In this document: piece after piece, positions 34,401 to 43,538 of the stretch
Numbering within the stretch: the stretch's first letter is position 1
How the letters are laid out: each line of letters begins with the position of its first letter
Origin: Streptomyces sp. NBC_00683
GTDB lineage: Bacteria > Actinomycetota > Actinomycetes > Streptomycetales > Streptomycetaceae
Direction: 5' to 3'
Assembly: GCF_036226745.1 (NCBI RefSeq)
Contig: NZ_CP109013.1
Coordinates: 6,138,001-6,202,000, forward strand
Length of the DNA: 64,000 bases
Notes under the pieces: generated by a model
Told to the model about the DNA's origin: nothing
What the model saw: only the letters and a program-made list of their open reading frames with translations
Databases searched by the model: none
Translations under genes and position numbers: made by a program

Positions 34401-36743
34401 GTCGACGTCCGTGACCGGGACAGGGTCCGGGAGTCGCTGCGCGGCCAGCTCGTCGCCACCCAGCGCGCCGCCAACGGTGCCCTGCTCGCCGCCACCGGGG
34501 TGCAGACCGCCGGAATCCTGGACGGCCTGTACGGGAACGCCGCGAGCGGCGCCGACCTCGGCCCGGTGTTCCGCAAGGGCAGTCCCACGCTCTCCGTCTG
34601 GGCGCCCACCGCAGTCAAGGTCTCGCTCGAACTCGACGGCAAGAGCGTCCCGATGCGGCGCGACGACCGCACCGGCGTCTGGTCGGTCACCGGGAACAGG
34701 AGCTGGAACGGCAAGCCCTACCGCTACACCGTGGACGTCTGGGCGCCCACCGTCCAGAAAATGGTCACCAACAAGGTCACCGACCCCTACTCCACCGCCC
34801 TGACCGCCGACTCCGCCCGCAGCCTCGTCGTCGACCTCGACGACCCGAAGCTGGCCCCGAGCGGCTGGTCCGGCCTGAGGAAGCCCGCGGCCGCCCCGCT
34901 GCGCGACGCCCAGATCCAGGAGCTGCACATCCGCGACTTCTCGATCGCGGACGGGACGTCGAAGCACCCCGGCGAGTACCTGGCCTTCACCGACACCCGC
35001 TCCGACGGGATGAAGCACCTCAAGGAACTCGCGGACTCCGGCACCGGCTACGTCCACCTGCTGCCCGCCTTCGACATCGGGACCATCCCGGAGAAGAAGT
35101 CCGACCAGGACAAGCCCGCCTGCGACCTGTCCGTGTACGCCCCCGACTCCGAGGAGCAGCAGGCCTGCGTCGCGAAGGCAGCCGCCAAGGACGGCTTCAA
35201 CTGGGGCTACGACCCGCTGCACTACACGGTCCCCGAGGGCAGTTACGCCTCCGACCCCGACGGTACGAAGCGCACCGTCGAGTTCCGGCAGATGGTGCAG
35301 GGTCTCAACGGCGCCGGACTGCGGACCGTCATGGACGTCGTCTACAACCACACCGTCGCCTCCGGCCAGGACGACAAGTCCGTACTCGACCGGATCGTGC
35401 CCGGCTACTACCAGCGGCTCCTGGAGGACGGCACCGTCGCCACCTCGACGTGCTGCGCCAACACCGCGCCCGAGAACACGATGATGGGCAAGCTCGTCGT
35501 CGACTCGATCGTCACGTGGGCCAAGGAGTACAAGGTCGACGGCTTCCGCTTCGACCTGATGGGACACCACCCGAAGGCCAACATCCTCGCGGTCCGCAAG
35601 GCACTCGACGAGCTGACCGTCGCCGAGGACGGCGTCGACGGGAAGAAGATCATCCTGTACGGGGAGGGCTGGAACTTCGGCGAGATCGCCGATGACGCCC
35701 GCTTCGTCCAGGCCACGCAGAAGAACATGGCCGGCACCGGCATCGCCACCTTCTCCGACCGGGCCCGCGACGCCGTTCGCGGCGGCGGCCCCTTCGACGC
35801 GGACCCCCGCGTCCAGGGCTTCGCCTCCGGCCTCTACACCGACCCCAACACCTCACCCGCCAACGGCACCGAGGCCGAACAGAAGGCCCGGCTGCTCCAC
35901 TACCAGGACCTGATCAAGGTCGGCCTGACCGGCAACCTCGCCGACTACACCTTCACCGACACCCAGGGCCGCACGGTCAAGGGCTCGGCCGTCGACTACA
36001 ACGGCGCCCCCGCCGGATACGCGGCGGTGCCCGGCGACGCGCTCGCCTACGCCGACGCCCACGACAACGAGTCGCTGTACGACGCCCTCGCCTTCAAGCT
36101 CCCCGCGGACACCCCGGCCGCCGACCGGGCCCGCATGCAGGTCCTGGCGATGGCGACCGCGGCACTCTCGCAGGGCCCCTCGCTGTCCCAGGCCGGCTCC
36201 GACCTGCTGCGCTCCAAGTCGCTCGACCGCAACTCCTACGACAGCGGCGACTGGTTCAACGCGCTGCACTGGGACTGCCGCAAGGGCAACGGCTTCGGCC
36301 GCGGACTGCCGCCCGCCGCCGACAACAAGGACAAGTGGTCCTACGGGAAGCCGCTGCTGACCGCCCCCGCGCTCACCCCCGGGTGCGCGCAGATCACCGG
36401 CGCCTCCGCCGCGTACCAGGACCTGCTCACCATCCGCACCACCGAGAAGGAGTTCGACCTCGCCACCACCGCACAGGTGCAGGACACCCTGTCCTTCCCG
36501 CTCTCCGGTACGGACGAGACACCCGGGGTGATCACGATGCGCCTGGGCAAGCTGGTCGTCGTCATGAACGCCACGCCGGGTACGCAGAGCCAGGCCGTCC
36601 CCGAGCTGGCCGGCAAGGCGTACGCCCTGCACCCCGTCCAGGCGGCGGGCGCGGACGATGCGGTCAAGAAGTCCTCGTACGAAGGGAAGTCGGGCAGCTT
36701 CACCGTCCCGGGACGCACGGTCGCCGTGTTCTCCCTGCGCTGA
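31431..36743 (+). CDS. Secreted bifunctional amylase-pullulanase (two GH13 domains, tandem CBM41)
   Basis: 1770 residues from a GTG at 31431 with GAGGAG upstream. Signal peptide of about 30 residues. First catalytic domain, about 45-560: [60 protein letters not shown] beta-rich domain follows (about 600-700), then two CBM41-like pullulan-binding modules opening [16 protein letters not shown] (about 717) and [18 protein letters not shown] (about 814), N2 and CBM48 domains, and a second GH13_14 pullulanase domain with VVYNHT (about 1303), [10 protein letters not shown] (about 1370), GEGWNFG (about 1410) and DAHDNES (about 1540). It cleaves alpha-1,4 and alpha-1,6 bonds outside the cell. All catalytic regions look intact. 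Likely co-regulated with aml. Confidence 0.93.
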   Translation: MSRTTLRRGAVAALCAALLPVVPAATAAASPRPPAPPSDAALAKEPARHDLTREQFYFVMPDRFANGDTSNDRGGLTGSRLETGYDPTDKGFYQGGDLKGLADRLDYIKGLGTTAIWLAPIFKNRPVQGTGDNASAGYHGYWITDFTQVDPHFGTNADLTKLIDKAHGKGIKVFFDVITNHTADTVDYAEKKYGYKPKGAFPYLDKDGRPFDDTQGVAKTDEDSFPYTPANTGKKVPSWLNDTTMYHNRGDSTYAGESTEHGDFSGLDDLWTERPEVVSGMEKIYEKWVRDFDIDGFRIDTVKHVDLDFWTQWATALDDYAAEHGRDDFFMFGEVYSADTAITSPYVTRGRLDSTLDFPFQEAARQYASQGAPASKLAAVYGDDYRYTTDKANAYEQVTFLGNHDMGRIGTFLKQDNPKASDAELLDRARLANELMFLGRGNPVIYYGDEQGFTGAGGDKDARQTLFASKTADYLDDDQLGTDRTHASDAYDTRHPLYRSIAALSELTREHPALRDGTQTERYAEGSVYAFSRTDAKRPYEYVVATNNGTGAKTVELATGSAGMNFRTLYGGSGTVRSGADKTISVTVPALSSIVLRADKPLGAPATKPSLTLKAPAAGATGTVEITADVDGGQLDRVVFAAQTGNGKWRTLGSADHAPYKVTQHLDDSVKAGTPLRYKAVVIDRAGRTASALASTTAGQAPPAPKPVAVERDHAVVHYKRADGDYEGWQLKSGDVSADFIGRDAYGAFAWIDLAEGSTSVPYTVEKAGTADGPERTVDLAKTGQVWVEQGKDGQATEAPDGANPPQDTSKAVLHYHRADGNYDGWGLHTWTGAAAPTDWAKPLLPVKTDAYGATYEVPLTDGATSLSYILHKGDEKDLPSDQSLDIASYGHEVWMLGGKPGYLLPQTGGAPTPDLTKAEAQWIDAGTVVWKVKATDATSQQLVYAKNGGISVVDGALSDEGQWLRLNATELTDAQKAKYPHLKDYPAFTVDVRDRDRVRESLRGQLVATQRAANGALLAATGVQTAGILDGLYGNAASGADLGPVFRKGSPTLSVWAPTAVKVSLELDGKSVPMRRDDRTGVWSVTGNRSWNGKPYRYTVDVWAPTVQKMVTNKVTDPYSTALTADSARSLVVDLDDPKLAPSGWSGLRKPAAAPLRDAQIQELHIRDFSIADGTSKHPGEYLAFTDTRSDGMKHLKELADSGTGYVHLLPAFDIGTIPEKKSDQDKPACDLSVYAPDSEEQQACVAKAAAKDGFNWGYDPLHYTVPEGSYASDPDGTKRTVEFRQMVQGLNGAGLRTVMDVVYNHTVASGQDDKSVLDRIVPGYYQRLLEDGTVATSTCCANTAPENTMMGKLVVDSIVTWAKEYKVDGFRFDLMGHHPKANILAVRKALDELTVAEDGVDGKKIILYGEGWNFGEIADDARFVQATQKNMAGTGIATFSDRARDAVRGGGPFDADPRVQGFASGLYTDPNTSPANGTEAEQKARLLHYQDLIKVGLTGNLADYTFTDTQGRTVKGSAVDYNGAPAGYAAVPGDALAYADAHDNESLYDALAFKLPADTPAADRARMQVLAMATAALSQGPSLSQAGSDLLRSKSLDRNSYDSGDWFNALHWDCRKGNGFGRGLPPAADNKDKWSYGKPLLTAPALTPGCAQITGASAAYQDLLTIRTTEKEFDLATTAQVQDTLSFPLSGTDETPGVITMRLGKLVVVMNATPGTQSQAVPELAGKAYALHPVQAAGADDAVKKSSYEGKSGSFTVPGRTVAVFSLR

Positions 36744-36767
36744 CGCCCCCGTTCCCCCGGCCGGTCT

Positions 36768-36800
36768 CCGGCTCCGCGCCCTCCATCGGCGCGGAGCCGG
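36768..36800 (+). terminator. Terminator after amylase-pullulanase gene
   Basis: CCGGCTCCGCGCC (36768-36780) pairs perfectly with GGCGCGGAGCCGG (36788-36800) around a 7-nt loop, 25 bp after the stop. Confidence 0.75.
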
Positions 36801-36866
36801 GGCCGGCCGGGCCCGTTTCCGGGGGACTCCCTTGTGCGGGCGGCGCGATCACGCGAAGCTGAAGGC

Positions 36867-36899
36867 GTACACGTGCATGCACGCTGTACACGTATACGT
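36867..36899. promoter_or_regulatory. Double palindrome upstream of the tautomerase-like gene
   Basis: Two perfect palindromes, CGTGCATGCACG (36872-36883) and ACGTATACGT (36890-36899), overlap two direct repeats of GTACACGT (36867-36874 and 36886-36893, 19 bp apart). AT-richer than its surroundings. Spacing and symmetry fit a TetR-type operator; the TetR gene lies on the other side of the target gene. Confidence 0.6.
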
Positions 36900-36931
36900 A
36901 CTCGCACCGCACCCGCAACCAGGAGCGCTTG

Positions 36932-37282
36932 ATGCCGCAGATCACCGTCGACTACTCCGCCGAGCTCGACGACAGCTTCGACCGCCGCGGCTTCGCGCTG
37001 GCCCTGCACCCGCTCGTCGCCGAGACCGTGTCCACCAAGGTCCCCGCCTGCAAGACCCGGTTCCGCCGGGCCGAGGACTCCGTCGTCGGCGACGCCGCGA
37101 CGGGGGACACCATCGTGAACGTCTCGATCGCGATGCTGCCCGGCCGCACCCCCGAGATCAAGGCGCAGCTGACGGAAGCCGTTCTGGAGCTGCTGGCCGG
37201 ACACCTGAAGCCCGTCGACGGCCTCACCGTCCACGCCTCGGCCGAGGTCCGGGACCTGGACGCGTCCTACCGCAAGGGTTAG
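36932..37282 (+). CDS. 5-carboxymethyl-2-hydroxymuconate isomerase-like protein (tautomerase superfamily)
   Basis: 116 residues from ATG 36932 (a TTG directly before it is in frame) with CAGGAGCG as ribosome site. The mature N-terminus after Met is Pro (MPQITVDYSAELDDSFDRRGFA), the catalytic base of tautomerases, and the body has the CHMI layout: KTRFRRAEDSVVGD, VNVSIAMLPGRTPEIKAQLTEAVLELLAGHL. It would isomerise an unsaturated keto/enol dicarboxylate in aromatic-acid breakdown, but no other pathway gene is nearby. Only 3 bp separate its stop from that of the convergent TetR gene. The double palindrome upstream suggests control by a TetR-like protein. Confidence 0.85.
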   Translation: MPQITVDYSAELDDSFDRRGFALALHPLVAETVSTKVPACKTRFRRAEDSVVGDAATGDTIVNVSIAMLPGRTPEIKAQLTEAVLELLAGHLKPVDGLTVHASAEVRDLDASYRKG

Positions 37283-37285
37283 GGC

Positions 37286-38008
37286 CTAGGGCAGCCGCTG
37301 CGGCGGGACGGCGGGTGCGGCGGGCGCCAGGACGGAGAGACGCGTCAGCAGATCTCCGAAGGGGCCGTCCGCCGGCTCCTGCGCGAAGACCCGCAGCACG
37401 ATGCCCGCCATCTCCTGGTCGTACGCGGCGCTCACCGCGGCCAGCGCCGCGAAGTCGTGCACCAGCTGCAACTCGAGTTCGGCACGCGGAATGCGCCGAC
37501 CGTCCAGCCAGAGCAGGGCCGTCGACTCGGCCAGCGACACCCAGGAGCGCACCACGAGCTCCAGCCGGGCGGGCGGGGCCGAGACGTCGAGGTGGGCGAT
37601 GATCTGCTCGTACGCCGCCTGCCGCACCCCGTCGATCAGGACGTCGGCGGTCGACGACCCGCCTGCCGGACCGCCCCGCATCAGAGCGGCGAAGCCAGGC
37701 CCGTGCTCCTCGACGAAGTCGAAGAACCGGCCCATCACCCGCAGCAGCCTTGCCCCCAGAGGCCCTTCGCGCGCCTCCAGGAAACGGCCGGCCAACTCGT
37801 CGGCGGCACGCCCCAGCGCCGCCTCGTACAGGCTCTGCTTCCCCGGGAAGTAGTGGTAGACGAGCGGACGCGAGATACCGGCCGCGGCCGCGATCTCGTC
37901 GATCGACACGTCGTCGGGGGAGCGGTGGCTGAACAACTCCAGCGCGACGCCGATCAACTGCTGCCTGCGCTCGTCGACGCCCATCCTGCGCCGCACACCG
38001 GTCGTCAT
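37286..38008 (-). CDS. TetR-family transcriptional regulator
   Basis: 240 residues from ATG 38008. The N-terminal HTH is typical: RRQQLIGVALELFSHRSPDDVSIDEIAAAAGISRPLVYHYFPGKQSLYEAAL, with the family's YxYFxxK motif as YHYFPGK. The C-terminal helices (ELAGRFLEAREGPLGARLL; FFDFVEEHGPGFAAL; SWVSLAESTALLWLDGRRI) form the ligand-binding dimer and look like the AcrR/long-chain-ligand type with TetR_C domain. The tail is Ala/Pro-rich. It ends 3 bp from the tautomerase gene. Its target may be the double palindrome ahead of that gene. Convergent layout means it does not share that promoter. Confidence 0.88.
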   Translation of the reverse strand: MTTGVRRRMGVDERRQQLIGVALELFSHRSPDDVSIDEIAAAAGISRPLVYHYFPGKQSLYEAALGRAADELAGRFLEAREGPLGARLLRVMGRFFDFVEEHGPGFAALMRGGPAGGSSTADVLIDGVRQAAYEQIIAHLDVSAPPARLELVVRSWVSLAESTALLWLDGRRIPRAELELQLVHDFAALAAVSAAYDQEMAGIVLRVFAQEPADGPFGDLLTRLSVLAPAAPAVPPQRLP

Positions 38009-38041
38009 ACCCCCAGCCTAACGGGGCCGGACCACGCCTGT

Positions 38042-40000
38042 TCAGTGCAGGGCCCTCACCCGGCTGCCGTCCGCCAACAGCCCGTCGAGCCGCGCCCGGT
38101 CGCCCGCCCGGGCCCGCACGGCCAGCAGACGCCCGTCCGCCCGGGCCCTGACCCCGCCCGTCGCGGACAGGGACGCGAACTGCCGGGAACCGGCCGCGAG
38201 TACGTACCAGCGCCCGCCGTCCGACTTCCACAGCACGCCCGCGAGAACCTGCGGTCTGCGCACCCCGCAGTCGGGGGAGTCCTCGGAGAGCGCCGCGACC
38301 GCGCCCGGCGCACCGGCGCCGCCCGAAAGCCCGGGCGGCGCCTGGAACTGGGCCAGCACCCTGCTGCCCGTGCCCCGCCAGGTCTCCGCCCGGGTGCAGA
38401 GCCACAGGGCGGCCCCCTCGCCCTCGGGCAGCGGCTGTCTCGCGTACGGCCAGGAGTTCACCGACCGGACCCCGCGCGAACGCACGGCCGGCAGCAGGCA
38501 GGCGGTGCGCGCCCAGCTCTCCCGTTCGGAACGGCCCGACACATCGTGCGGGGCGGACGGCGCACCCGAGGTGAGGCGGACCGGTGTCAGCTCGCCGAGA
38601 TCCGTCAACAGCCGGACCGCTGTGCCCTCCCGCACCTCCAGGGTGTCCCAGGAGTGGCAGCCGACCGAGGCCGCGGGGCCGGTCAGCGCGGCCGTCACCC
38701 CGTGCCGGTCACGGCGCAGCGGCCGCGCCGCGCCGTGCGGCGCGAGCAGGTCCCGTACGGCGGCCCCACGCACCCAGGGCGCCGTCAGATAGCGGATCCT
38801 GCCCTTGCGGCGCTGTACGAGGAGGGCGCCCGCGGTCACCGGGTCGGCGCCGTCCACCCGGGCGAAGTCGAGCGCGGCGCCCCCGGCCGGATCGGCGTTG
38901 CGCGGCTCGGCGTAGCGCACGATCCGCAGCCCGTCGTGGAACAGCACGACCGCCGCCGCGTCGACCTCGCCCGCGTACAGGAGTTGCGGTGGGCCCATGG
39001 GCGGGCCGACGGGAGTCCCGGGCGTCGCCGACGAGGCCACCGCACGGCCCGGCCGCGCCCAGGTGGCGAGGGCGCGGCCCAGCAGCCGGGTGTCATCGGT
39101 CCGGTCGCCCCGGGTGGGCCAGGCCGTGAAGTCCCTGCGGGCCGAGCTCCGCCAGAACCCGGCGGGAACCCGCCGCAACGCGGCCGGGTCCAGAGCCTGT
39201 TCGGCGGCGGCGTTACGGGAGTAGGGCGGCGCGGAGGCGGAGCCGGGGCCCAGGCCGTCGCCCGGCATCAGCAGCAGCGTCCCGCACACCAGCAGCGCGC
39301 CGAGCCCGGCCGCGACGGCCCGCCCGCGGCGTCGGCGGCGCAGCAGATCCGTCGGCCGTGCCTGCAGGGAACACGGGTCGAACTCGGGCGAGGCGAGCAG
39401 GGCGTGGGACACCGTGAGCGCGTCCGCCTCCAGCAGGGCGGCCGGGGGGTCGGCCACCCCCGCCGCATCGAGGACCCGGCACACCTCCGCGTCCGCGAGC
39501 CCTTCGAGGCCGCGCAGCACATGGGCGGCCCGGCAGGGCCCCGAGACCTCGGCCAGGGACTGTTCCAGGGCCAGTTCCTCCGCACCGCAGGAGTGCGGGA
39601 AGAGCCGCAGCCCCCACACCTGCGGCAGCAGGGGCGGCAGCTGCACGCGCCGGGGCCTGGCGAACCGCCGCAGCGGCTGTCCCGCCTCCAGCGCGGAGCG
39701 CACCACCCGCAGCCGCAGATAGGCGTAACCGCGCTCGGCCGAGGCGGCTCCGGCGGCATGGCGCGGCCTAGGGAGGGCCGCCTCCGGCGGCGCGCTGCGC
39801 GACCGGGGCAGGGAGCGCTGGGCGAGCCAGTGTGCCGTCAGTACCCGGCGGTTGCGCCCGAAAGAGGGCGGCAGCACGAGATATCCGATCCGGACCAGCC
39901 GGGCGTAGTGCTCGACGAGTGCGGCCTCGGCCCGGTCCGTATCGGCCTGTTCCGCGCAGGGGCGGCCGGCGGACGACGGTACTGCTCGTAGTGGGGGCAC
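38042..40000 (-). CDS. Membrane protein with sigma-factor-like N-terminus and large extracytoplasmic domain
   Basis: 652 residues from a GTG at 40000 without a clear ribosome site; the true start may lie some codons downstream. The N-terminus (EAALVEHYARLVRIGYLVLP, then FGRNRRVLTAHWLAQRSL) looks like region 2 of ECF sigma factors, and an HTH-like stretch (LADAEVCRVLDAAGV) stands near 165, where region 4 would lie. One membrane segment at about 229-246 (AVAAGLGALLVCGTLLL) is followed by a 400-residue outer domain with repeated sheet patterns (GPPQLLYAGEVDAAAVVLFHDG; GALLVQRRKGRIRYL; LAGVLWKSDGGRWYVLAAG) that hint at a propeller. Function unknown. Divergent from a small lipoprotein gene. Confidence 0.7.
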   Translation of the reverse strand: MPPLRAVPSSAGRPCAEQADTDRAEAALVEHYARLVRIGYLVLPPSFGRNRRVLTAHWLAQRSLPRSRSAPPEAALPRPRHAAGAASAERGYAYLRLRVVRSALEAGQPLRRFARPRRVQLPPLLPQVWGLRLFPHSCGAEELALEQSLAEVSGPCRAAHVLRGLEGLADAEVCRVLDAAGVADPPAALLEADALTVSHALLASPEFDPCSLQARPTDLLRRRRRGRAVAAGLGALLVCGTLLLMPGDGLGPGSASAPPYSRNAAAEQALDPAALRRVPAGFWRSSARRDFTAWPTRGDRTDDTRLLGRALATWARPGRAVASSATPGTPVGPPMGPPQLLYAGEVDAAAVVLFHDGLRIVRYAEPRNADPAGGAALDFARVDGADPVTAGALLVQRRKGRIRYLTAPWVRGAAVRDLLAPHGAARPLRRDRHGVTAALTGPAASVGCHSWDTLEVREGTAVRLLTDLGELTPVRLTSGAPSAPHDVSGRSERESWARTACLLPAVRSRGVRSVNSWPYARQPLPEGEGAALWLCTRAETWRGTGSRVLAQFQAPPGLSGGAGAPGAVAALSEDSPDCGVRRPQVLAGVLWKSDGGRWYVLAAGSRQFASLSATGGVRARADGRLLAVRARAGDRARLDGLLADGSRVRALH

Positions 40001-40142
40001 GTTCAGCAGAACGAGCGAATGGTGCGATGGTCACTCCGGTACGCCCGGGGGCGCACGCCCCGGCCGTCGCAGCCTGTTGAGCCCCGGACCGCAATCCGTA
40101 GTTCCGCCGCACCGGGAGGGGACACCGGGGCACGATGGCCGG

Positions 40143-40625
40143 ATGGTGAAGCAGCTTGAGTGGCGACGAGGACGAGGACGAGGCCCCCGGGCCGCAGCGG
40201 CCGTACTTGCGGGGCTTGCCCTGCTTGCCGCCTGCGGCGGGGGAGCGGACGGCGACGACAAGCCCGCCGTGCCGCCGACCGCGACCGGGACGCTGGAGCA
40301 GCTGGCGACGAAGGCGAGCTGCGAGCCGAATCTGCAGACCGACGCCCAGGAGATCCGGCAGGCCAACTGCACCACCGGCGACGGGCGTTATGTGCTGGCC
40401 ACCTTCGCCACCGACCGCGGCCAGCGGGAGTGGATCAACGAGGCCAACGATTACGGCGGTTCGTACCTGGTCGGCCGCAGGTGGGTCGCGGTCGGTGACG
40501 CGGAGGTGGTCGCAGCACTGCGCGGCCGGCTCGGGGGGACTGTGGAGACCGCCTCGCCTCACCACTCGGGGAGCAGTGGCAATGGGGGGAGCGAGGGCGG
40601 GCACTCCGGTCACCACGGGAGCTGA
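40143..40625 (+). CDS. Small secreted lipoprotein
   Basis: 160 residues from ATG 40143 (GTG at 40146 is the next choice). A basic n-region (WRRGRGRGPR) and hydrophobic core lead to a lipobox LLAAC with Cys31. The mature part has two Cys (SCEPN and NCTTG, likely a disulfide) and a compact domain ANCTTGDGRYVLATFATDRGQREWINEANDYGGSYLVGRRWVAVG that recurs in small Streptomyces lipoproteins. The tail is Gly/Ser/His-rich (HHSGSSGNGGSEGGHSGHHGS), which could bind a metal. Function unknown. Divergent from the sigma-like membrane gene with a 142-bp gap. Confidence 0.7.
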   Translation: MVKQLEWRRGRGRGPRAAAAVLAGLALLAACGGGADGDDKPAVPPTATGTLEQLATKASCEPNLQTDAQEIRQANCTTGDGRYVLATFATDRGQREWINEANDYGGSYLVGRRWVAVGDAEVVAALRGRLGGTVETASPHHSGSSGNGGSEGGHSGHHGS

Positions 40626-40684
40626 CCGCGCAGGAACGGGGGAAGGTGCCGCTGTGTGGGGGGAACGGGGGCGTCAGGGCCGCG

Positions 40685-42241
40685 TCAGCGGCACTTGCGC
40701 CCGCCGTTGACGCAGCTCACCACCTTCTTCATCAGCTGGTCGTCGAACACGTTGATGAAGTCACCGTGATCGGTGACGGGCTTGTGCAGCTGCTCCGGGA
40801 AGGAGTCGACTGCGAAGCCGGGGCCCGGCGGCACGTCGTACACGATGCGCTGCACCAGCTGCGGAATGGCCCGGAAGCCGTTCGGGCAGCGCCCGTTGTC
40901 CTGGGCGAACGCCACATGGGTGCGGTGATTCGCACTGTCGGTGTTCTGGCCGTCCCAGCAGCTCTGGAAGGCGAAGGAACGCACCACCTGACTGCCTTCC
41001 GGGCAGATCGGATACTTGTCCTTGAGCTGCCTGTCCTCGAATCCGGTGCAGCTCCAGGACGCGTTGGCGTTGGCGTCGCCGTTGACGAATGCCTTGGCGT
41101 CACCGGTGATGATCCGCAGGAAGCGCGGCATTGCCGTGACCTTCCCGGCCGGGGAACCGACGAATTTCAGCGTGACCTGCGACGGAGTCTGAATCTCTCC
41201 GATGTTCTGGTCCTTGCCGCCGCCGTCGGCGCCCACGTCGTTCTCGTCCTGTCCGTTCTGCAGGCGCAGGACCGGCCAGTAGTACGTGGATTTGTCGCCC
41301 TGATTGCGGCAGGTCGATTCACCGCCGGCCAGATCGTCATCGCTGGAGAAGGCATCCGTGGCCTGATTTCCGACGTAATCGTGCATGTGGTGAGCACCGT
41401 TGCTCACTCCGGGTGCGGCAATGACGTTGTCAGGGTTGAATTTGCCGTTCTCGTTTCGGCCGCAGTCCGTGGTGAACGTACCGCGGGAGGCGCCCCGGCG
41501 GAGTCGGGGCCTGTCGACATTCGGCTGGATGGACTGGATGTCGACAAAGTCGGAGGCCTCGGGGCCATTTCCTTGCTGGCCGCCGTCCCCGCCCTGGTCG
41601 TCACCGCCGTCCTGGCCGCCGTCCTGGCCCTGGTCGGCCCCTTGATCGGCTCCCTGGTCGTCGCCGCCCTGGTCCTGACCGCCGTCCTGGCCGCCGTCCT
41701 GACCCTGGTCCGCACCGTCCCCGCCCCCCTGACCGTCACCCTGGCCGCCGCCCTGGTTGTCGTCGTCATCGGCGCGCAGACTGCAGGGTGCGAGGCCGTT
41801 CAGGCCCTGTGGCCGCTGCGCCGCGTTGCGTTCGATGGCGATGCCGATCCGGTCGAGACTGGCTGCGCGCTTGTTCTTCAGCGGGCTGAGCACCGCATTT
41901 TCGGCAAGGTTCGGGTCCTGTGCGATCTGCTCCTTCCGGTCGGCGAATTGCCGGTAGGCGTCGGTGATCTGTGTATCCATTGCCGCCAGTTCGCGGTCGA
42001 CCTCGGGGCGTGCCTGTTCGGGCACGTCGGGGAGGGCGATTCCCGCGTCGGGGCAGTCGATGGTGGACATCTGCCGGCCGGCGTTCCGGGTGCGGTCGGG
42101 GGGAGAGCCCCACGACCCTTCTCCCGCGCTTGCGTAGACATTGACGGCGACCAACCCACCTCCGCCCAGAATCAGAGCGACCGAAGCGACAATCGCCCGG
42201 TTGGCGAGTGTCGAACGTTTCTTGCGCGATGTGCGTCCCAT
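40685..42241 (-). CDS. Secreted DUF1996 protein with Gln/Asp/Gly linker
   Basis: 518 residues from ATG 42241 with GAGGAG at good spacing; the open frame extends 13 codons upstream. One hydrophobic signal/anchor segment (residues 15-38). An N-terminal helical domain ([16 protein letters not shown]...[16 protein letters not shown]) is followed by about 65 residues of Gln/Asp/Gly repeats and then a DUF1996 domain (about 255-518), marked by [31 protein letters not shown] and [27 protein letters not shown]1996 is found in secreted actinobacterial and fungal proteins; its function is unknown, though conserved His/Asp/Cys suggest a catalytic or metal site. Monocistronic. Confidence 0.85.
   Translation of the reverse strand: MGRTSRKKRSTLANRAIVASVALILGGGGLVAVNVYASAGEGSWGSPPDRTRNAGRQMSTIDCPDAGIALPDVPEQARPEVDRELAAMDTQITDAYRQFADRKEQIAQDPNLAENAVLSPLKNKRAASLDRIGIAIERNAAQRPQGLNGLAPCSLRADDDDNQGGGQGDGQGGGDGADQGQDGGQDGGQDQGGDDQGADQGADQGQDGGQDGGDDQGGDGGQQGNGPEASDFVDIQSIQPNVDRPRLRRGASRGTFTTDCGRNENGKFNPDNVIAAPGVSNGAHHMHDYVGNQATDAFSSDDDLAGGESTCRNQGDKSTYYWPVLRLQNGQDENDVGADGGGKDQNIGEIQTPSQVTLKFVGSPAGKVTAMPRFLRIITGDAKAFVNGDANANASWSCTGFEDRQLKDKYPICPEGSQVVRSFAFQSCWDGQNTDSANHRTHVAFAQDNGRCPNGFRAIPQLVQRIVYDVPPGPGFAVDSFPEQLHKPVTDHGDFINVFDDQLMKKVVSCVNGGRKCR
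41560..41766 (-). repeat. Q/D/G low-complexity coding repeat
   Basis: Repeats of GQDGGQDGG and [11 protein letters not shown] units code the linker of the DUF1996 protein. At DNA level 9-12-bp units (GCCGTCCTGGCC on the plus strand) recur about a dozen times. On the plus strand they create a spurious hydrophobic reading frame. Confidence 0.8.
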
Positions 42242-42378
42242 GGAACTCCTCTGCTTCGAGGGAGAAGCGTGACGTCCCATACGGGCCGGGCGCCCGGCCC
42301 GTTCAGAACGCTGTGGAATTCGTGGGATTCTCCATGCCCAAAACGGCCCGATCGCCCGGAACGGTCAATGCTCAAGTC

Positions 42379-42933
42379 TCAGGCGAAGGCGGCCAATCGG
42401 TCATCCACCGGTGCTCCCGTCATCCGGTTGGCCAGCGTCGACATCGTGTAGGTGCCGATGCCGAGAACCACTTCCAGGGCGTTGCGGGGTGTGTGTCCCA
42501 GCGACAGGAAGTCCTGCAGCGCTTCCTCACTCACCGCGCCCGCTGTCGCCAGGACGGCGAGAGTGAACCGGCGTACGCCCTCCAGTCGTTCGTCCGGCAG
42601 GGTCTGCGGATCGGTGGCGCGCAGGGCCGCGATGAGTTCCGGGGTGGCGCCGAGCGATGTCAGCCTCGCCGTGTGCATGGCCACGCAGATGTGACACGCG
42701 TTGCGGGTGGCCATCGTCATGACGACGACCTCGCGCGCCAGTGGGTCCAGGGTGCTCGCCTCGAAGGTCGCACTGGCCTGGAGGAAGCCGTTGAGCAGCT
42801 CCGGTGAGGTGGCGAGCCGGGCGACGGCGGACGGGAGGTGGCCGCCCTGCTTCTTCGTCACGGCCTCCATGGTGCGCCGGGCGGCGGGGGGTGCGGAGTG
42901 GAGGGTGTGGTCGGGGAACGCGGGTACGGGCAT
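42379..42933 (-). CDS. AhpD-like carboxymuconolactone decarboxylase family protein
   Basis: 184 residues from ATG 42933 with GAGAGG upstream; the open frame reaches much further but into the divergent gene's operator. The AhpD redox motif is present: ATRNACHICVAMHTARL with CHIC (CxxC) and the downstream His. Helices LATSPELLNGFLQASATFEASTLDPLAREVVVMT and ALQDFLSLGHTPRNALEVVLGIGTYTMSTLANRM fit the all-helical fold. Probably a peroxide-related disulfide reductase, not a true decarboxylase. Divergent from a MarR gene with inverted repeats between, and a likely target of it. Confidence 0.85.
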   Translation of the reverse strand: MPVPAFPDHTLHSAPPAARRTMEAVTKKQGGHLPSAVARLATSPELLNGFLQASATFEASTLDPLAREVVVMTMATRNACHICVAMHTARLTSLGATPELIAALRATDPQTLPDERLEGVRRFTLAVLATAGAVSEEALQDFLSLGHTPRNALEVVLGIGTYTMSTLANRMTGAPVDDRLAAFA

Positions 42934-42954
42934 GGCGGTCCTCTCGCGGTAAAC

Positions 42955-42994
42955 TCGACAACGTGATTGACGAAAAGGTAAACCAAGTTGTCGA
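42955..42994. promoter_or_regulatory. MarR/AhpD divergent operator
   Basis: TCGACAAC (42955-42962) and its perfect complement GTTGTCGA (42987-42994) frame the 69-bp gap, with GGTAAAC repeated directly at 42949-42955 and 42977-42983. The right arm lies just 8 bp before the MarR start. Suits autoregulation and control of the AhpD-like gene. Confidence 0.6.
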
Positions 42995-43002
42995 AGTGTG
43001 CA

Positions 43003-43485
43003 ATGGCTGAGCCGGAGGAGGGGAGGGCCGGAGCCGGATTCGAGCTGCCGATACTGCTGTTCGCCGGATTCCGTTCGATCATCGACGAGTTGCACCACGA
43101 GCTGGCCGCGCACGGCCACCCGGACGTACGTCCCGCCTACGGCTTCGCACTCCAGGCCGTCGGTTCCGACGGGGCGAGCGCCAGCGAGATCGGCCGTCGG
43201 CTGGGGGTCTCCAAACAGGCCGCGGGCAAGACCGTCGAGAAGCTGGAGGGCTTCGGTTACGTGGAGCGGGTCGACGATCCCGAGGACGGCAGGCGCAAGC
43301 TGGTCAGGCTCACCGCCCGCGGCGTCGACATGCTGGCCAGGTCCGCCGAGGGCTTCGACCGGATCCGCGCCGAGTGGGTCAGGGCGCTGGGGGTCGAGCG
43401 CGTGCGGGCGCTGGAGGCCGACCTGCGCATGATGGCCCCCGCGAACGCGTTCCGGCTGGACGCGGAGAGGTGGTTCGCGGGCTGA
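43003..43485 (+). CDS. MarR-family transcriptional regulator
   Basis: 160 residues from ATG 43003; a TTG at 42988 is in frame and inside the operator. Winged HTH: RPAYGFALQAVGSDGASASEIGRRLGVSKQAAGKTVEKLEGFGYVERVDDPEDGRRKLVRLTARG, with the conserved wing pattern DxxDGRRKLVxLT. No Cys is present in the usual redox-sensing place. The C-terminal helices (FDRIRAEWVRALGVERVRALEADLRMM) form the dimer. Expected to repress the divergent AhpD-like gene and itself. No strong ribosome site is visible, so it may be weakly translated or leaderless. Confidence 0.85.
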   Translation: MAEPEEGRAGAGFELPILLFAGFRSIIDELHHELAAHGHPDVRPAYGFALQAVGSDGASASEIGRRLGVSKQAAGKTVEKLEGFGYVERVDDPEDGRRKLVRLTARGVDMLARSAEGFDRIRAEWVRALGVERVRALEADLRMMAPANAFRLDAERWFAG

Positions 43486-43538
43486 GCAGCCGAAGGCCGG
43501 TCAGTCCGCGCGATCGGCGCGCGCGGACGCGGGGCGGG

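Noticed and set aside
33258..35570. 770-codon minus-strand frame inside the amylase-pullulanase gene
   Set aside because: Val/Gly/Asp-rich shadow of a well-supported plus-strand gene with two catalytic domains.
40646..42451. 601-codon open frame on the plus strand over the DUF1996 gene
   Set aside because: It is a shadow: the minus-strand gene has a signal segment, a ribosome site and a known domain, and the plus frame's hydrophobic repeats simply mirror the Q/D/G linker.
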